DNA of 64,000 bases. Origin: Martelella radicis. Lineage in GTDB: Bacteria > Pseudomonadota > Alphaproteobacteria > Rhizobiales > Rhizobiaceae. Below are positions 17,814 through 29,299 of this stretch, one piece after another. Every line of letters starts with the position of its first letter. The first letter of the stretch is position 1. The translations under genes were made by a program, and so were the position numbers. The notes under the pieces were generated by a model, which was not told the DNA's origin, made no database searches, and saw only the letters and a list, made by a program, of their open reading frames with translations. The stretch is taken from assembly GCF_014196625.1 (NCBI RefSeq), contig NZ_JACIDZ010000001.1, positions 434,001 to 498,000 of the forward strand, read 5' to 3'.

Positions 17814-18647
17814 TTGGAGCCTTCCCGAGACATCACTCGCCTTATCGACATCATGGCAGCCCTTCGTGATCCGGATACCGGCTGCCCCTGGGACATCAAG
17901 CAGGACTTCGAAACGATCAAACCCTACACGATCGAGGAGGCCTATGAGGTGGCCGACGCGATCGAGCGCAAGGACTTTGACGATCTCTGCGACGAACTGG
18001 GCGATCTCCTGCTACAGGTCGTCTATCACGCCCGCATGGCGGAGGAGGACGGCCTTTTTGCCTTCGGCGATGTGGTGCATGCGGTCACGGCAAAAATGAT
18101 CCGCCGCCACCCGCATGTCTTTGCCCGCAACGAGGCCGATACGCCCGAGGCGGTGAAGATCCAGTGGGACGAGATCAAGCGGCAGGAAAAGGCCGATCGT
18201 GCAGCGCGGCGCGCAAAGGCCGGTGTCACCGAAGATTTCAAGGCGGGCCATCTCGGCAATGTCCAGCGCAGCTTCCCTGCCCTGACCGAGGCCCTGAAAC
18301 TGCAGGAACAGGCCGCCCGGGTCGGTTTCGACTGGTCGGAACCCGAGCCGATCCTCGACAAGTTCGAGGAAGAAATCGGAGAGTTGCGTCAGGCTCTCTC
18401 GAGCGGCGATCAGGGAAAGATCGCGGACGAACTTGGTGACCTCATCTTCGCCGCCGTCAATCTCGGTCGCCACACGAAGACGGATCCAGAACAGGCGCTG
18501 CGCGGGACCAACACCAAGTTCAGGCGCCGGTTCGGCCATATCGAGCGCTCGCTCGAGGAAAACGGCGAAAGCCTCGACGACGCCACGCTGGAACGCATGG
18601 AAGCGCTCTGGCAGGATGCCAAGGCGATCGAACGCAGGCTGAAGTAG
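17814..18647 (+). CDS. mazG: Nucleoside triphosphate pyrophosphohydrolase
   Basis: A 277-residue tandem-domain MazG. Each half has the EExxD-type all-alpha NTP-PPase pattern: YTIEEAYEVADAIE...DELGDLLLQVVYH in the first, EEEIGELRQAL...DELGDLIFAAVNL in the second. The opening LRDPDTGCPWDIKQDFETIKPYT is diagnostic. It hydrolyses NTPs to NMP and PPi and is linked to house-cleaning and ppGpp balance. I chose the TTG at 17814, which has CGGAG eight bases upstream and gives the family N-terminus. A GTG at 17784 adds ten residues, has no ribosome site, and would overlap the deaminase stop. Confidence 0.92.
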   Translation: MEPSRDITRLIDIMAALRDPDTGCPWDIKQDFETIKPYTIEEAYEVADAIERKDFDDLCDELGDLLLQVVYHARMAEEDGLFAFGDVVHAVTAKMIRRHPHVFARNEADTPEAVKIQWDEIKRQEKADRAARRAKAGVTEDFKAGHLGNVQRSFPALTEALKLQEQAARVGFDWSEPEPILDKFEEEIGELRQALSSGDQGKIADELGDLIFAAVNLGRHTKTDPEQALRGTNTKFRRRFGHIERSLEENGESLDDATLERMEALWQDAKAIERRLK

Positions 18648-18654
18648 GTCGGAA

Positions 18655-18694
18655 TGGAAAAGGCCGCAGCGCCTTTCGCGCCGCGGCCTCTCTT
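18655..18694 (-). terminator. Bidirectional terminator between mazG and the phytase-like gene
   Basis: AGGCCGC/GCGGCCT with an inner GCGC/GCGC stem, flanked by AAAA on the left and a pyrimidine-rich CTCTCTTAT on the right. On the minus strand it ends in TTTT, the better direction. It serves convergent genes. Confidence 0.7.
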
Positions 18695-18727
18695 ATCAGG
18701 AACGGGCCTATTGCCGGCCTCGTCTCG

Positions 18728-20926
18728 TTACATCTTCATCGGAACCGTGAAGAACAGCGTCTCGCCGGAGCTGTCGTCGACGCCGTCATTGTCGGTCACG
18801 GCATAGGCCGTGCCGTCGGCGGCGATAGTGAAGCCCTCGATCTTGTCGACGACATAGCCGTTGGTGGCCGACTTCATCAGCGGCAGAAGGTCGACGACTT
18901 CCTGCTTTTCGACGACGGGAAGTTCCGAGCCGATCGCGGCCGGCTTCATGTCGGCAAGCGAAACCTTGAACAGCTTCTTGACCTTCGCGGCAGCGCCGAT
19001 CTGGTTGTCACGCTCGACGATATAGACATTGTCGCCATTGACGGTGATTTCCGACAGGCCCATCCAGCCCTTTTCCGGCGTTTCCAGCGGATAGGAGACC
19101 GCGCCCCATGCGCCCGTTGCCGGCGTATAGGCCAGAAGCTTGACGAAGCCCTTGGCGTCATCGGCCCATTCGCGCTGAACGGCCATCCACAGCGTCAGGT
19201 CATCGCCCTCGCCCACCGTGGTGATGCCTTCCATGCCGAAGCGCGTCTGGTTGGCCAGCAGTTCCTCCGGCAGGTCGATGGTTTCGGTGATCTCGCCCGT
19301 GCCGTCGATGTGGAGAACCGCATGCGACACGTCCTTGTCGGGATTGCCTTCAGACGCCAGCCAGAAGCCGCCCTTGCCGTCGACGGCAACGCCTTCGAGG
19401 TCGAGCTTTTCGGCCGGCTCGCCGTTACGGGTCACGCGGATCGCGTCGGTGATCAGCGCCGGCTTTTTCGAAGCGTCGATGATGAAGACCGAAGGCTGGC
19501 CCGAATAGAAGCTGTCATTGACGGCATAGAGCTTCGAGGCGTCCGCCGGGTCGGCGGCAAGGCCGGAGAGCGCGCCGAAGCCGATCAGCGGATCGCGGGA
19601 AACGTCGGAAGCGATCTGCGGATAGTCCGCCTCGCCCTCTTCATAGGCGTAGAGCATCACATGGGCGCGTACGCCGCCGTCAGGGCCGAGGTCTTCTTCA
19701 TTGGCCGTCACCAGCAGGTTGCGGGCCGGAATGGCGACGCCGCTTTCCGGGCCGATGCCCGACGGCAGAAGCTGGACGAGCTCCGGCGCGTCCTGAACGT
19801 TGTCATTGTAGACGCCGACGACCGAACCGCGCTCGGACATGACGAAGAGGTAGTTGGTATCGCCGTACTGGCCAACGATCAGGCCTTCCGGTTCCACGCC
19901 CTTCTTGCCGGCGCGCTTGTCCGGGAAGTGGCCGATGGCAGCGACGGCGCGTTCGAAGGACGATCCGGCCTCGTGCAGCAATTCGCCGGCATCGGAGAAG
20001 ATCGAGAAGCCGCGCGAACCACCCTTGTAGTCGCCCTCATTGGCGATGACGAAGCGGTCATTGTCGAGCCACTTGACGGTGTCGGGCTCGCGCGGAACGT
20101 CGTTCAGCGAACCGGTAAAGTCGAGCTTGCCGTCCTTCTCTGTGTCGATGCCCGTCAGGTCGACCGTGCCGGCGGAGAAGTGAGCCTTCACCGCGCCGGT
20201 ATTGCCATCGACGATGGCAATACCGTTGTTTTCCTGCATGGTCACGACGATCTCGTTTTCGTCGTTGATGTCGATGAACTCCGGTTCCGGATCGCTCGGC
20301 GCGGTCAGCTCCTCGAAGCCGGTCATGGCAACATGCTTCGTGGTGGCGCAATCGGCGGCGCCGTCCTTCAGCGAAATGATCACCAGGTCGCCGGCCGGCA
20401 TCTGCGGGATCTCGCCATCGTTCAGGTCCTCGTCGCGCTCGTTCTCGATGGCGATGGCGACGATCGAGCCATCGGGAGACACGGCGACCGAATCGGGCTG
20501 GCCGCCGAGGTCGCACTGCGCCTCGACGGTCTTCGACGCGATGTTGATGACGCCGAGGAAGCCGGAGGGCGCGGTGAAGCTTTCCGAGGTGTTGACGCCG
20601 ACAAAGGCCTTGGCGCCGGATACGGCAACCGAGGTCGGCTCGCCGTCAAGCTTGACGATACCGGCAGGCTTCGGCGCACGCGGGTCCTTGATGTCGATGA
20701 AACCGACGGCTTCCAGTGGGCTGTCGGAATAGACGAGCATGTTGCCGTCCTCGGTCGCGGTGATGATCTCCGCAGAGGTGGCGCTCATGGCGTCCATGTC
20801 GACGGGCAGGTTCTCGTTGACCGGGAATACGGCGATGCGGTTGAAGACCGGGTCGGCGGATGCCGGAATGGCGGCCGATGCGAGAAGTGCGGCGGAAAGC
20901 GCCGCACCGGAAAGGCGCAGTTTCAT
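18728..20926 (-). CDS. Exported phytase-like esterase with beta-propeller (choice-of-anchor I type)
   Basis: A 732-residue protein with a signal peptide (residues 1-24, ASADP site). The N-terminal 430 residues form WD/LVIVD-like propeller repeats (GFIDIKDPRAPKPAGIVKLDGEPTSVAVSG, PDSVAVSPDGSIVAIAIENERDE), as in choice-of-anchor I/alkaline-phosphatase-like proteins. The C-terminal part (about 445-732) fits the esterase-like phytase domain: LSGLAADPADASKLYAVND, LDLEGVAVDGKGGFWLASEG, FGMEGITTVGEG, DKIEGFTIAADGTAYAVTDNDG. It likely acts in the periplasm or outside the cell on a phosphate ester, but the family is biochemically thin. PHO-box-like repeats upstream suggest phosphate control. Confidence 0.85.
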   Translation of the reverse strand: MKLRLSGAALSAALLASAAIPASADPVFNRIAVFPVNENLPVDMDAMSATSAEIITATEDGNMLVYSDSPLEAVGFIDIKDPRAPKPAGIVKLDGEPTSVAVSGAKAFVGVNTSESFTAPSGFLGVINIASKTVEAQCDLGGQPDSVAVSPDGSIVAIAIENERDEDLNDGEIPQMPAGDLVIISLKDGAADCATTKHVAMTGFEELTAPSDPEPEFIDINDENEIVVTMQENNGIAIVDGNTGAVKAHFSAGTVDLTGIDTEKDGKLDFTGSLNDVPREPDTVKWLDNDRFVIANEGDYKGGSRGFSIFSDAGELLHEAGSSFERAVAAIGHFPDKRAGKKGVEPEGLIVGQYGDTNYLFVMSERGSVVGVYNDNVQDAPELVQLLPSGIGPESGVAIPARNLLVTANEEDLGPDGGVRAHVMLYAYEEGEADYPQIASDVSRDPLIGFGALSGLAADPADASKLYAVNDSFYSGQPSVFIIDASKKPALITDAIRVTRNGEPAEKLDLEGVAVDGKGGFWLASEGNPDKDVSHAVLHIDGTGEITETIDLPEELLANQTRFGMEGITTVGEGDDLTLWMAVQREWADDAKGFVKLLAYTPATGAWGAVSYPLETPEKGWMGLSEITVNGDNVYIVERDNQIGAAAKVKKLFKVSLADMKPAAIGSELPVVEKQEVVDLLPLMKSATNGYVVDKIEGFTIAADGTAYAVTDNDGVDDSSGETLFFTVPMKM

Positions 20927-20974
20927 GGGTTTCCCTCCTGGGCTTGAAATACCGGAGGGTTGTGCGTCATGCCC

Positions 20975-21003
20975 GTGACAGGACGATAACGTCTTGATGA
21001 CGC
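20975..21003 (-). promoter_or_regulatory. Putative PHO-box array upstream of the phytase-like gene
   Basis: On the minus strand three 7-mers sit exactly 11 bases apart: GCGTCAT (21003-20997), ACGTTAT (20992-20986) and CTGTCAC (20981-20975). They match the PhoB half-site CTGTCAT at 5, 4 and 6 of 7 positions. The array lies inside a 10-bp perfect inverted repeat (20966-20975 and 21003-21012), which could instead be the end of the ribN transcript. Confidence 0.4.
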
Positions 21004-21021
21004 GGGCATGACAGATTTGTC

Positions 21022-21903
21022 TCAGCGCTCCCGCCTGCGCTCGATCATCATGATGGAGAGCGACGCGCCGAGGATCATCAGTCCGCCGACCCAGAACAGC
21101 GCGTCGGGCGCAAATCCGAAGACCAGCCAGCCGCCGAGCACGTTGAGCGGCAACTTGAGGTCATCGAAGGGCTGGACGTAAGCTGCGTCCGCGCTGGAAT
21201 AGGCGAGCGTCAGGAAATACTGCGCCAGCACCGTCATCAGCCCGAGCGCCAGCATGATCCAGATCGCGTCGCCCATGGGCACGGCGAAGCCGCCGCCGAC
21301 CGCGACAAGGGCGTTGATCGGCGTCAGCAGCATCAGCAGCCAGACGGTGATCGATTCCGGCCTCTCATGCGCCGTCAGCTTCTTGGTGATCAGCGATGTT
21401 CCGCCCCACAGCAGCGCGGAGAGAACCGGCAGCAGCGCCGCCCAGGTAAAGCTCGCCGACCAGGGCTGGAGGATCAGCAACGCACCGGAAAAGCCGACGG
21501 CCGTCGCAATCCAGCGCGACGGACCGACGCGTTCGCCCAGAAACAGCTTGGCGCCGACGATGATGAAGAAGGGCGACGTCATCACCAGGGCGATCGCCTG
21601 GCTGATCGGGACCGACTGAAGACCGAACACCCAAGCCTGCACGCCGAGCGCGGAAAGCGCCACGCGGACGATGTGCTGGCCGGGATAGGCGGTGCGCATC
21701 ACTTTCAGCCCGGTGCGCCACAGATACGGAATGGCAAAGAGAAAGGCGATGCCATACTGCCAGAAGGCAACGGATGAGGAGGCAAAGCCCATTTTCATGG
21801 TCAACTGCTGGATCAGCACATTGGCCGCGGCATAGACCACGCCGGCGAGCACCATCCAGAATGCGCCGGTCAATGCGGGGGAACGATAGATTGCCTTGTC
21901 CAT
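21022..21903 (-). CDS. ribN: Riboflavin importer RibN (EamA/DMT family)
   Basis: A 293-residue inner-membrane protein with ten predicted TM helices in two EamA repeats. The first covers about 12-145, including ALSALGVQAWVFGLQSVPISQAIALVMTSPFF; the second covers about 155-285, including AYVQPFDDLKLPLNVLGGWLVF. The sequence alone would only give a DMT transporter. The FMN riboswitch and terminator directly upstream identify the cargo as a flavin, matching the RibN family first described in Rhizobium leguminosarum. It should import riboflavin, and its expression should fall when FMN is abundant. Riboflavin precursor uptake is the main alternative. Confidence 0.85.
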   Translation of the reverse strand: MDKAIYRSPALTGAFWMVLAGVVYAAANVLIQQLTMKMGFASSSVAFWQYGIAFLFAIPYLWRTGLKVMRTAYPGQHIVRVALSALGVQAWVFGLQSVPISQAIALVMTSPFFIIVGAKLFLGERVGPSRWIATAVGFSGALLILQPWSASFTWAALLPVLSALLWGGTSLITKKLTAHERPESITVWLLMLLTPINALVAVGGGFAVPMGDAIWIMLALGLMTVLAQYFLTLAYSSADAAYVQPFDDLKLPLNVLGGWLVFGFAPDALFWVGGLMILGASLSIMMIERRRER

Positions 21904-21929
21904 GCCTGTCTCGATCCTTCATGGCGCTC

Positions 21930-21964
21930 AAAAAACGCGCGGAATGCGGGACGACGCATGGCGC
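21930..21964 (-). terminator. Terminator in the ribN leader (riboswitch expression platform)
   Basis: On the minus strand GCGC-c-ATGCG pairs with CGCAT-tcc-GCGC around a 6-nt loop, then G and six T. It lies between the FMN aptamer and the ribN start, as expected for FMN-dependent premature termination. Confidence 0.7.
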
Positions 21965-22001
21965 CGGCGGCAATCGACAAGGCGATGCTTCCGGCAGCTT
22001 G

Positions 22002-22146
<145 letters not shown>

Positions 22147-22267
22147 TGCCGCAGAGAGGGTTCCTCCCTGCAGCGTTGTTGTGCGCCAGATTTAGTCAAC
22201 GCGCGGGGGTCCGGCAAGTGCTATCTGGCGCGCGCTTCGGTAACTGAGCGTCAACAAAACGGTCAAC

Positions 22268-22295
22268 AAAAAACCCGGAGCGAGACGCTCCGGGT
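22268..22295 (-). terminator. Terminator of hupB
   Basis: On the minus strand a perfect 10-bp stem, ACCCGGAGCG/CGCTCCGGGT, with a 3-nt loop ends in six T, starting 28 bases after the hupB stop. Confidence 0.92.
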
Positions 22296-22322
22296 CGATA
22301 CTCCGTCAGAAGACGGCAGAAA

Positions 22323-22598
22323 TCACGAGTTGCAAGCTTCCTTGAGACCCTTGCCGGCCGTGAACTTCGGAACGTTGCGGGCCGGGATATCGACCTCGGC
22401 GCCCGTCGACGGGTTGCGGCCCTTGCGCGCTGCGCTGTGCGAAACGGTGAAGGCGCCGAAGCCGGCCAGGCGAACTTCGCCGCCGTTCTTCAGTTCGCCC
22501 TGCACGGCGTCGAATACGGCGTCGACAGCAGAAGCGGCATCGGTTTTGGACAGACCGGCCTTTTCGGCAACGGAGGCTACGAGTTCACTCTTGTTCAT
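22323..22598 (-). CDS. hupB: DNA-binding protein HU
   Basis: A 91-residue histone-like protein. Hallmarks are MNKSELVASVAEKAGLSKTDAASAVDAVF, LAGFGAFTV, the DNA-intercalating arm RKGRNPSTGAEVDIPARNVPKF (with the Pro between ARKGRNP and IPA) and the basic C-terminus. It forms dimers that bend and compact DNA. AGGGTGG precedes the ATG; longer in-frame starts are not family-like. It lies 210 bases downstream of lon, the common lon-hup order, with its own promoter space and terminator. Confidence 0.97.
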   Translation of the reverse strand: MNKSELVASVAEKAGLSKTDAASAVDAVFDAVQGELKNGGEVRLAGFGAFTVSHSAARKGRNPSTGAEVDIPARNVPKFTAGKGLKEACNS

Positions 22599-22758
22599 GT
22601 TTCCACCCTTTCTCAAATGGTTCGAAACGGATCTCTTGTTTCTCGGGCGTCGGCCACGCTGCGACCGCCGCCCGCTGACTTTCAAAAGCCCTGCGTTTCA
22701 AGGAATTGCAATAGGCTTGGGGTAATTTGTGAGGAAAAGGCCGACCAAAGCACGACCT

Positions 22759-22787
22759 CAGGGGCCCCTTTTCCACAGGAGCCCCTG
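22759..22787 (-). terminator. Hairpin after lon
   Basis: CAGGGGC (22759-22765) and GCCCCTG (22781-22787) form a GC-rich stem 22 bases past the lon stop. No T-run follows on the minus strand, so termination would be weak; it may separate lon from hupB. Confidence 0.45.
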
Positions 22788-22808
22788 AAAAGTGGCAATA
22801 TTTCGGCG

Positions 22809-25226
<2,418 letters not shown>

Positions 25227-25406
25227 GTCTTTTTCCTTTCAGGCAGCCCGGAAGGTCTCCGGGCATTGACGGGCTCTGGGAGACAGCCCGAACATTCTTG
25301 TCAATTGTTGCGGAACAAGTGGCGCTTTGAAAGGCCGATTTCAACCTTTGCCCCTGTTTTCACCGGAACAACGGACGATTGCAGGCGTTGGATGAGTTTG
25401 GCCGGC

Positions 25407-25440
25407 AAAAACGACGAAGGCAGGGACCCTGCCCTGCCTT
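25407..25440 (-). terminator. Terminator of clpX
   Basis: On the minus strand AAGGCAGGG pairs with CCCTGCCTT (loop 6 nt); five T follow after five bases. It lies 27 bases beyond the clpX stop. Confidence 0.7.
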
Positions 25441-25467
25441 CCGAATCATTCCTGCGTAACGCCCGCG

Positions 25468-26745
25468 TCACGCCGAGGCATTCGCCTTGTCGTCCGAGCG
25501 ATTGGCGTAGATGTAGAGCGGCTGGGAGGTTCCAGAGACCACTTCGTCCGAAATCACCACCTCGCGCACGCCCTTCATCGCCGGCAATTCGAACATCGTG
25601 TCGAGCAGGATCTTCTCCATGATCGATCGCAGCCCGCGCGCGCCGGTCTTGCGCTCGATGGCCCTGCGCGCGATCGCCATCAGGGCATCCTCATGGAAGG
25701 TCAGTTCCACGTCTTCCATCTCGAACAGGCGTTGATACTGCTTCACGAGCGCGTTCTTCGGCGCCGTCAGGATCTGGACCAGGGCTTCCTCGTCGAGATC
25801 CTCGAGCGTGGCGATGACCGGCAGACGACCGATGAATTCAGGGATCAGCCCGAACTTGACCAGATCCTCCGGCTCCAGGTCGCGCAGCACGTCGCCGACC
25901 TTGCGGTCGTCGGCGGCCTTCACCGAAGCGCCGAAGCCGATCGAGGTGCGTTCGCCGCGCGCGGAGATCACCTTGTCGAGACCGGCGAACGCGCCGCCGC
26001 ACAGGAACAGGATGTTGGTCGTGTCCACCTGCAGGAATTCCTGCTGCGGATGCTTGCGGCCGCCCTGCGGCGGGACGGAAGCCACCGTGCCTTCCATGAT
26101 CTTCAGGAGCGCCTGCTGCACGCCCTCGCCCGAGACGTCGCGCGTGATCGACGGATTGTCGGACTTGCGCGAAATCTTGTCGACCTCGTCGATGTAGACG
26201 ATGCCGCGCTGGGCGCGCTCGACATTGTAGTCGGCCGACTGCAGCAGCTTCAGGATGATGTTTTCGACGTCCTCACCGACATAGCCCGCTTCCGTCAACG
26301 TCGTCGCGTCCGCCATGGTGAAGGGCACGTCGATGATGCGGGCCAGCGTCTGGGCAAGATAGGTCTTGCCGCAGCCGGTTGGGCCGACCAGCAGGATATT
26401 CGACTTCGACAATTCGATATCGGAACTCTTGGAGGCGTGCGACAGCCGCTTGTAGTGGTTATGCACCGCCACCGAGAGAATACGTTTCGCATGGCTCTGG
26501 CCGATCACATATTCGTCCAGAACGCCCATGATTTCCTGCGGCGTCGGCACGCCGTCGCTCGACTTCACCATCGAGGTCTTGTTTTCCTCGCGGATGATGT
26601 CCATGCACAACTCAACGCATTCATCGCAGATGAATACGGTCGGGCCAGCGATCAGCTTGCGGACTTCGTGCTGACTCTTGCCGCAAAAGGAACAATAGAG
26701 CGTGTTCTTCGAGTCACCGCCATTGTTACCGCCGACTTTGCTCAT
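25468..26745 (-). CDS. clpX: ATP-dependent Clp protease ATP-binding subunit ClpX
   Basis: A 425-residue unfoldase. The N-terminal C4 zinc finger is [17 protein letters not shown]...CDECVELC. The AAA+ core has Walker [13 protein letters not shown], Walker [11 protein letters not shown], the pore loop GYVGEDVE and the IGF loop for ClpP docking (IGFGASVKA region). It unfolds tagged substrates and feeds them to the ClpP encoded upstream. GGAAGGAAG precedes the ATG at 26745; a GTG two codons earlier is a poorer start. Confidence 0.98.
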   Translation of the reverse strand: MSKVGGNNGGDSKNTLYCSFCGKSQHEVRKLIAGPTVFICDECVELCMDIIREENKTSMVKSSDGVPTPQEIMGVLDEYVIGQSHAKRILSVAVHNHYKRLSHASKSSDIELSKSNILLVGPTGCGKTYLAQTLARIIDVPFTMADATTLTEAGYVGEDVENIILKLLQSADYNVERAQRGIVYIDEVDKISRKSDNPSITRDVSGEGVQQALLKIMEGTVASVPPQGGRKHPQQEFLQVDTTNILFLCGGAFAGLDKVISARGERTSIGFGASVKAADDRKVGDVLRDLEPEDLVKFGLIPEFIGRLPVIATLEDLDEEALVQILTAPKNALVKQYQRLFEMEDVELTFHEDALMAIARRAIERKTGARGLRSIMEKILLDTMFELPAMKGVREVVISDEVVSGTSQPLYIYANRSDDKANASA

Positions 26746-27091
26746 TATCACTTCCTTCCAGTCAGCCGTCCCTTCTGGTGAACGGCTTCACATTCTTGCT
26801 TCTGTCGCGCGTCCGGATGCTTTCAAAACATCGGGGCAACAAAACGACGCGACAGACTTACAGGCAACAGGCGCAAACGCGAAACAACGCCAAATCTTCA
26901 AAAACCGGGATAACAGCTCCGGTTTTCCATACTATTAACGGCTTCAGCACCGGTTTAAAGCCAAAAAACGCAATCGTGATCCCGAAATGCCAACATGGCG
27001 CGGTCCGCTACCGGACCACGCCTCCGGCCGATCAAGGTCGGCACAGCAGAGCCATACTCAGTTTCACCTGCGAATTCATTCCGGCCTAAGA
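26746..27091. other. clpP-clpX intergenic region with a hairpin at 26901-26926
   Basis: These 346 bases hold no convincing gene. They contain AAAACCGG/CCGGTTTT (26901-26908 and 26919-26926), a symmetrical stem with T-run character on both strands that probably terminates clpP. A GCGCGGTCCG/CGGACCACGC-type stem lies near 26999-27022. The clpX promoter should lie at 26760-26880, but I could not assign -35/-10 elements with confidence. Confidence 0.5.
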
Positions 27092-27718
27092 TCAGTTGCC
27101 GCCCTCGATTTCGCTGCGCGATGTCATGACCTTGTCGATCAGGCCCCAGTCCATCGCCTCGCTTGCATCCATGAAATGGTCACGATCCAGCGTCTTTTCA
27201 ACCTCTTCGTAAGTCTGGCCGCAATGACGGACATAGACCTCGTTGAGGCGGCGTTTCATCTTCAGAATATCGCGGGCATGGCGCTCGATATCGGATGCCT
27301 GGCCCTGGAACCCGCCGGAGGGCTGGTGCACCATCACCCGCGCATTCGGCGTGGCAAAGCGCATGCCCTTCTCGCCGGCGGCAAGCAGGAGCGACCCCAT
27401 CGAGGCGGCCTGGCCGATGCAAAGTGTCGAGACCGCCGGGCGGATGAACTGCATCGTGTCATAGATCGCCATGCCGGCGGTCACGACGCCGCCTGGCGAA
27501 TTGATGTAGAGCGCGATTTCCTTCTTCGGGTTTTCCGCTTCGAGGAAAAGAAGCTGGGCGCAGATCAGGGACGCCAGATGATCCTCGACCGGACCGGTGA
27601 GGAAGATGATCCGCTCCTTCAGGAGGCGGGAGTAAATGTCATAGGAACGTTCGCCGCGATTGGTCTGCTCGACAACCATGGGCACAAGCGCCATCGCGGT
27701 ATCTACGGGATTTGTCAT
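27092..27718 (-). CDS. clpP: ATP-dependent Clp protease proteolytic subunit
   Basis: A 208-residue serine peptidase with the complete triad: Ser106 in [11 protein letters not shown], His131 in [10 protein letters not shown] and Asp180 in LDRDHFM. Fourteen subunits form the degradation chamber that docks with ClpX or ClpA. The propeptide-like N-terminus [33 protein letters not shown] is standard for alphaproteobacteria. It is divergent from the diguanylate cyclase gene, with about 250 bases between starts; a heat-shock promoter is expected there, but I could not pin it down. Confidence 0.98.
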   Translation of the reverse strand: MTNPVDTAMALVPMVVEQTNRGERSYDIYSRLLKERIIFLTGPVEDHLASLICAQLLFLEAENPKKEIALYINSPGGVVTAGMAIYDTMQFIRPAVSTLCIGQAASMGSLLLAAGEKGMRFATPNARVMVHQPSGGFQGQASDIERHARDILKMKRRLNEVYVRHCGQTYEEVEKTLDRDHFMDASEAMDWGLIDKVMTSRSEIEGGN

Positions 27719-27968
27719 GTCTGTCCTTCGGCCGGCTGATCGGAACCGTTATCTGTCGAATCTTTCATTACTCTCCTACATAGAGTGCCACACCCCGTCA
27801 CTTCAAGAGATGGATTGCGTCACCTGATCGCAGTTGAGAACGCTGCACCTGCTGCGCTGCGTCATTCAGGACGACAGCCAAGGCGACTTCGTGCCGAGTT
27901 GGCAGTTTAAATCGTTTAACTTCAGAAATGATCTGGAACGCATGTGGTGCGCGCGCGGCAGGAGGGCT

Positions 27969-29192
27969 ATGAAGCCAGACCTTGTGGTTGAATTCGGGGA
28001 GCGATCTTCGGCCTTGCAATATAATCTGACGGCCGTTTTTGCATGGGCAGCGGACTGCATCCTTCTGTCCATCCTGCTCTTTCCGCTCTGGCTGCGCAAC
28101 AGGGACCGCCTGTTCATCCTGCTCTGGTCGGCAGCGCTGGCCCTTATGGGACTCGGGCTTCTGGGCCTCACCTATGTCACGCCCCAGGCAAGCCTGCTGT
28201 TTGCATTGCCGATTGCGGCTCTGGTGGTGGCCGAAGCGCTGTCGGCGGCAGGCCTGATCTCGCTTTACGGAGAAGACAGGCCGCTGCGCTTCACCGTGCT
28301 ATCGCTTTCAGTCTGGTTCGCCACCTTCGTCCTTTTCAACCTCTCCGCTTTCGGACCCGTCTCTGCCGTCGCCAGCTATTTCCTGGCTGTTATCGTCATC
28401 GCCGTCTATGCCCTGCATTTTCTCTGGTACCAGGCCACATTCGAGGAGGTCCGCTTCCATCGTTCGATTCCGGTGATCTTCCTGCTGGAGGCCGTATCCG
28501 CCCTCGCCATTGCCGTCTTCTACGTTCTGGAGAGCCCTGCCGCTCCGCATGAAGGCACATTGACGTCGATCACCCTGATCTCGGGTTTCGTGCTGTTTTC
28601 AGCAAAGGTTTGCCTGGCCGTCTGGCTCTCGATCGAAAAATACGAGTTCCATCTCAAGAAACTCGCATTCCACGATCCCCTCACGGGTATTCTCAATCGC
28701 CGGGGCTTTTTCGAGAGGATCAACGAAAGGCTGAAGTCCGCTGCTCCTTCCGATCTTTTTGCCTATCTGACGATCGACATCGATCACTTCAAATCGGTCA
28801 ATGATCGCTTCGGGCACAGTGCCGGAGACGATGCGCTCGTCTGCTTTGCCCGATCCGTAGAGGAGGCGGTCGACAGGCCGCATCTGTTCGGCCGGACAGG
28901 CGGCGAGGAATTCGCCATATTGCTCAAGGTGGACGATGCTCGATCGGCAATCGGTTTTGCCGAAAGGATCCGGCACTGGCTCGCCGATGCCGGCCACTGC
29001 CACACTTCCAGTTCTACACCTCTGACAGTCAGTATCGGCATCGCCATCCAGCAAGGGGCCGGTTTCAATCTGGAGACAATGCTCTCGCAGTCCGACCGCG
29101 CGCTATACGAGGCCAAGAACAGCGGCCGTGATTGCGTCGTTGCCTACGGACTTGAAAAGGCACGGCCGACGCCGGACCGGCTCAAGGCCTGA
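27969..29192 (+). CDS. Membrane-anchored diguanylate cyclase (GGDEF)
   Basis: A 407-residue protein with an N-terminal membrane sensor of about six TM helices (residues 20-220) that I cannot assign to a named family. A GGDEF domain occupies about 230-400. The active loop is GGEEF (311-315), with metal-binding Asp in TIDIDHFKSVND and FGHSAGDDAL, so catalysis of 2 GTP to c-di-GMP is likely. The inhibitory I-site RxxD is missing; the aligned residues are DRPH (302-305). No EAL domain follows. The ATG at 27969 has AGGAGGG close upstream; in-frame starts further upstream are less convincing. Confidence 0.88.
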   Translation: MKPDLVVEFGERSSALQYNLTAVFAWAADCILLSILLFPLWLRNRDRLFILLWSAALALMGLGLLGLTYVTPQASLLFALPIAALVVAEALSAAGLISLYGEDRPLRFTVLSLSVWFATFVLFNLSAFGPVSAVASYFLAVIVIAVYALHFLWYQATFEEVRFHRSIPVIFLLEAVSALAIAVFYVLESPAAPHEGTLTSITLISGFVLFSAKVCLAVWLSIEKYEFHLKKLAFHDPLTGILNRRGFFERINERLKSAAPSDLFAYLTIDIDHFKSVNDRFGHSAGDDALVCFARSVEEAVDRPHLFGRTGGEEFAILLKVDDARSAIGFAERIRHWLADAGHCHTSSSTPLTVSIGIAIQQGAGFNLETMLSQSDRALYEAKNSGRDCVVAYGLEKARPTPDRLKA

Positions 29193-29237
29193 CGGCCGGG
29201 TGCCCGGCGTTTACCCGGACCTGTTGACAACTCGGTG

Positions 29238-29269
29238 AAAAAAACGGGCGACCCTGTGGATCGCCCGTT
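29238..29269 (-). terminator. Terminator of metY
   Basis: On the minus strand AACGGGCGA pairs with TCGCCCGTT (9 bp, 9-nt loop) and runs into seven T. It also lies just past the convergent diguanylate cyclase stop. Confidence 0.9.
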
Positions 29270-29299
29270 CTCCGTATCGTTCACATTGTCGTCCGGATC

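Noticed and set aside
19310-20947. Long plus-strand open frame opposite the phytase-like gene
   Set aside because: Antisense shadow from high-GC codon bias; low-complexity Arg/Asp/Gly sequence with no domain.
25227-25467. Heat-shock (RpoH) promoter upstream of lon
   Set aside because: CTTG-type words occur, but none has a convincing partner -10 at 16-18 bases; family knowledge alone was not enough to list it.
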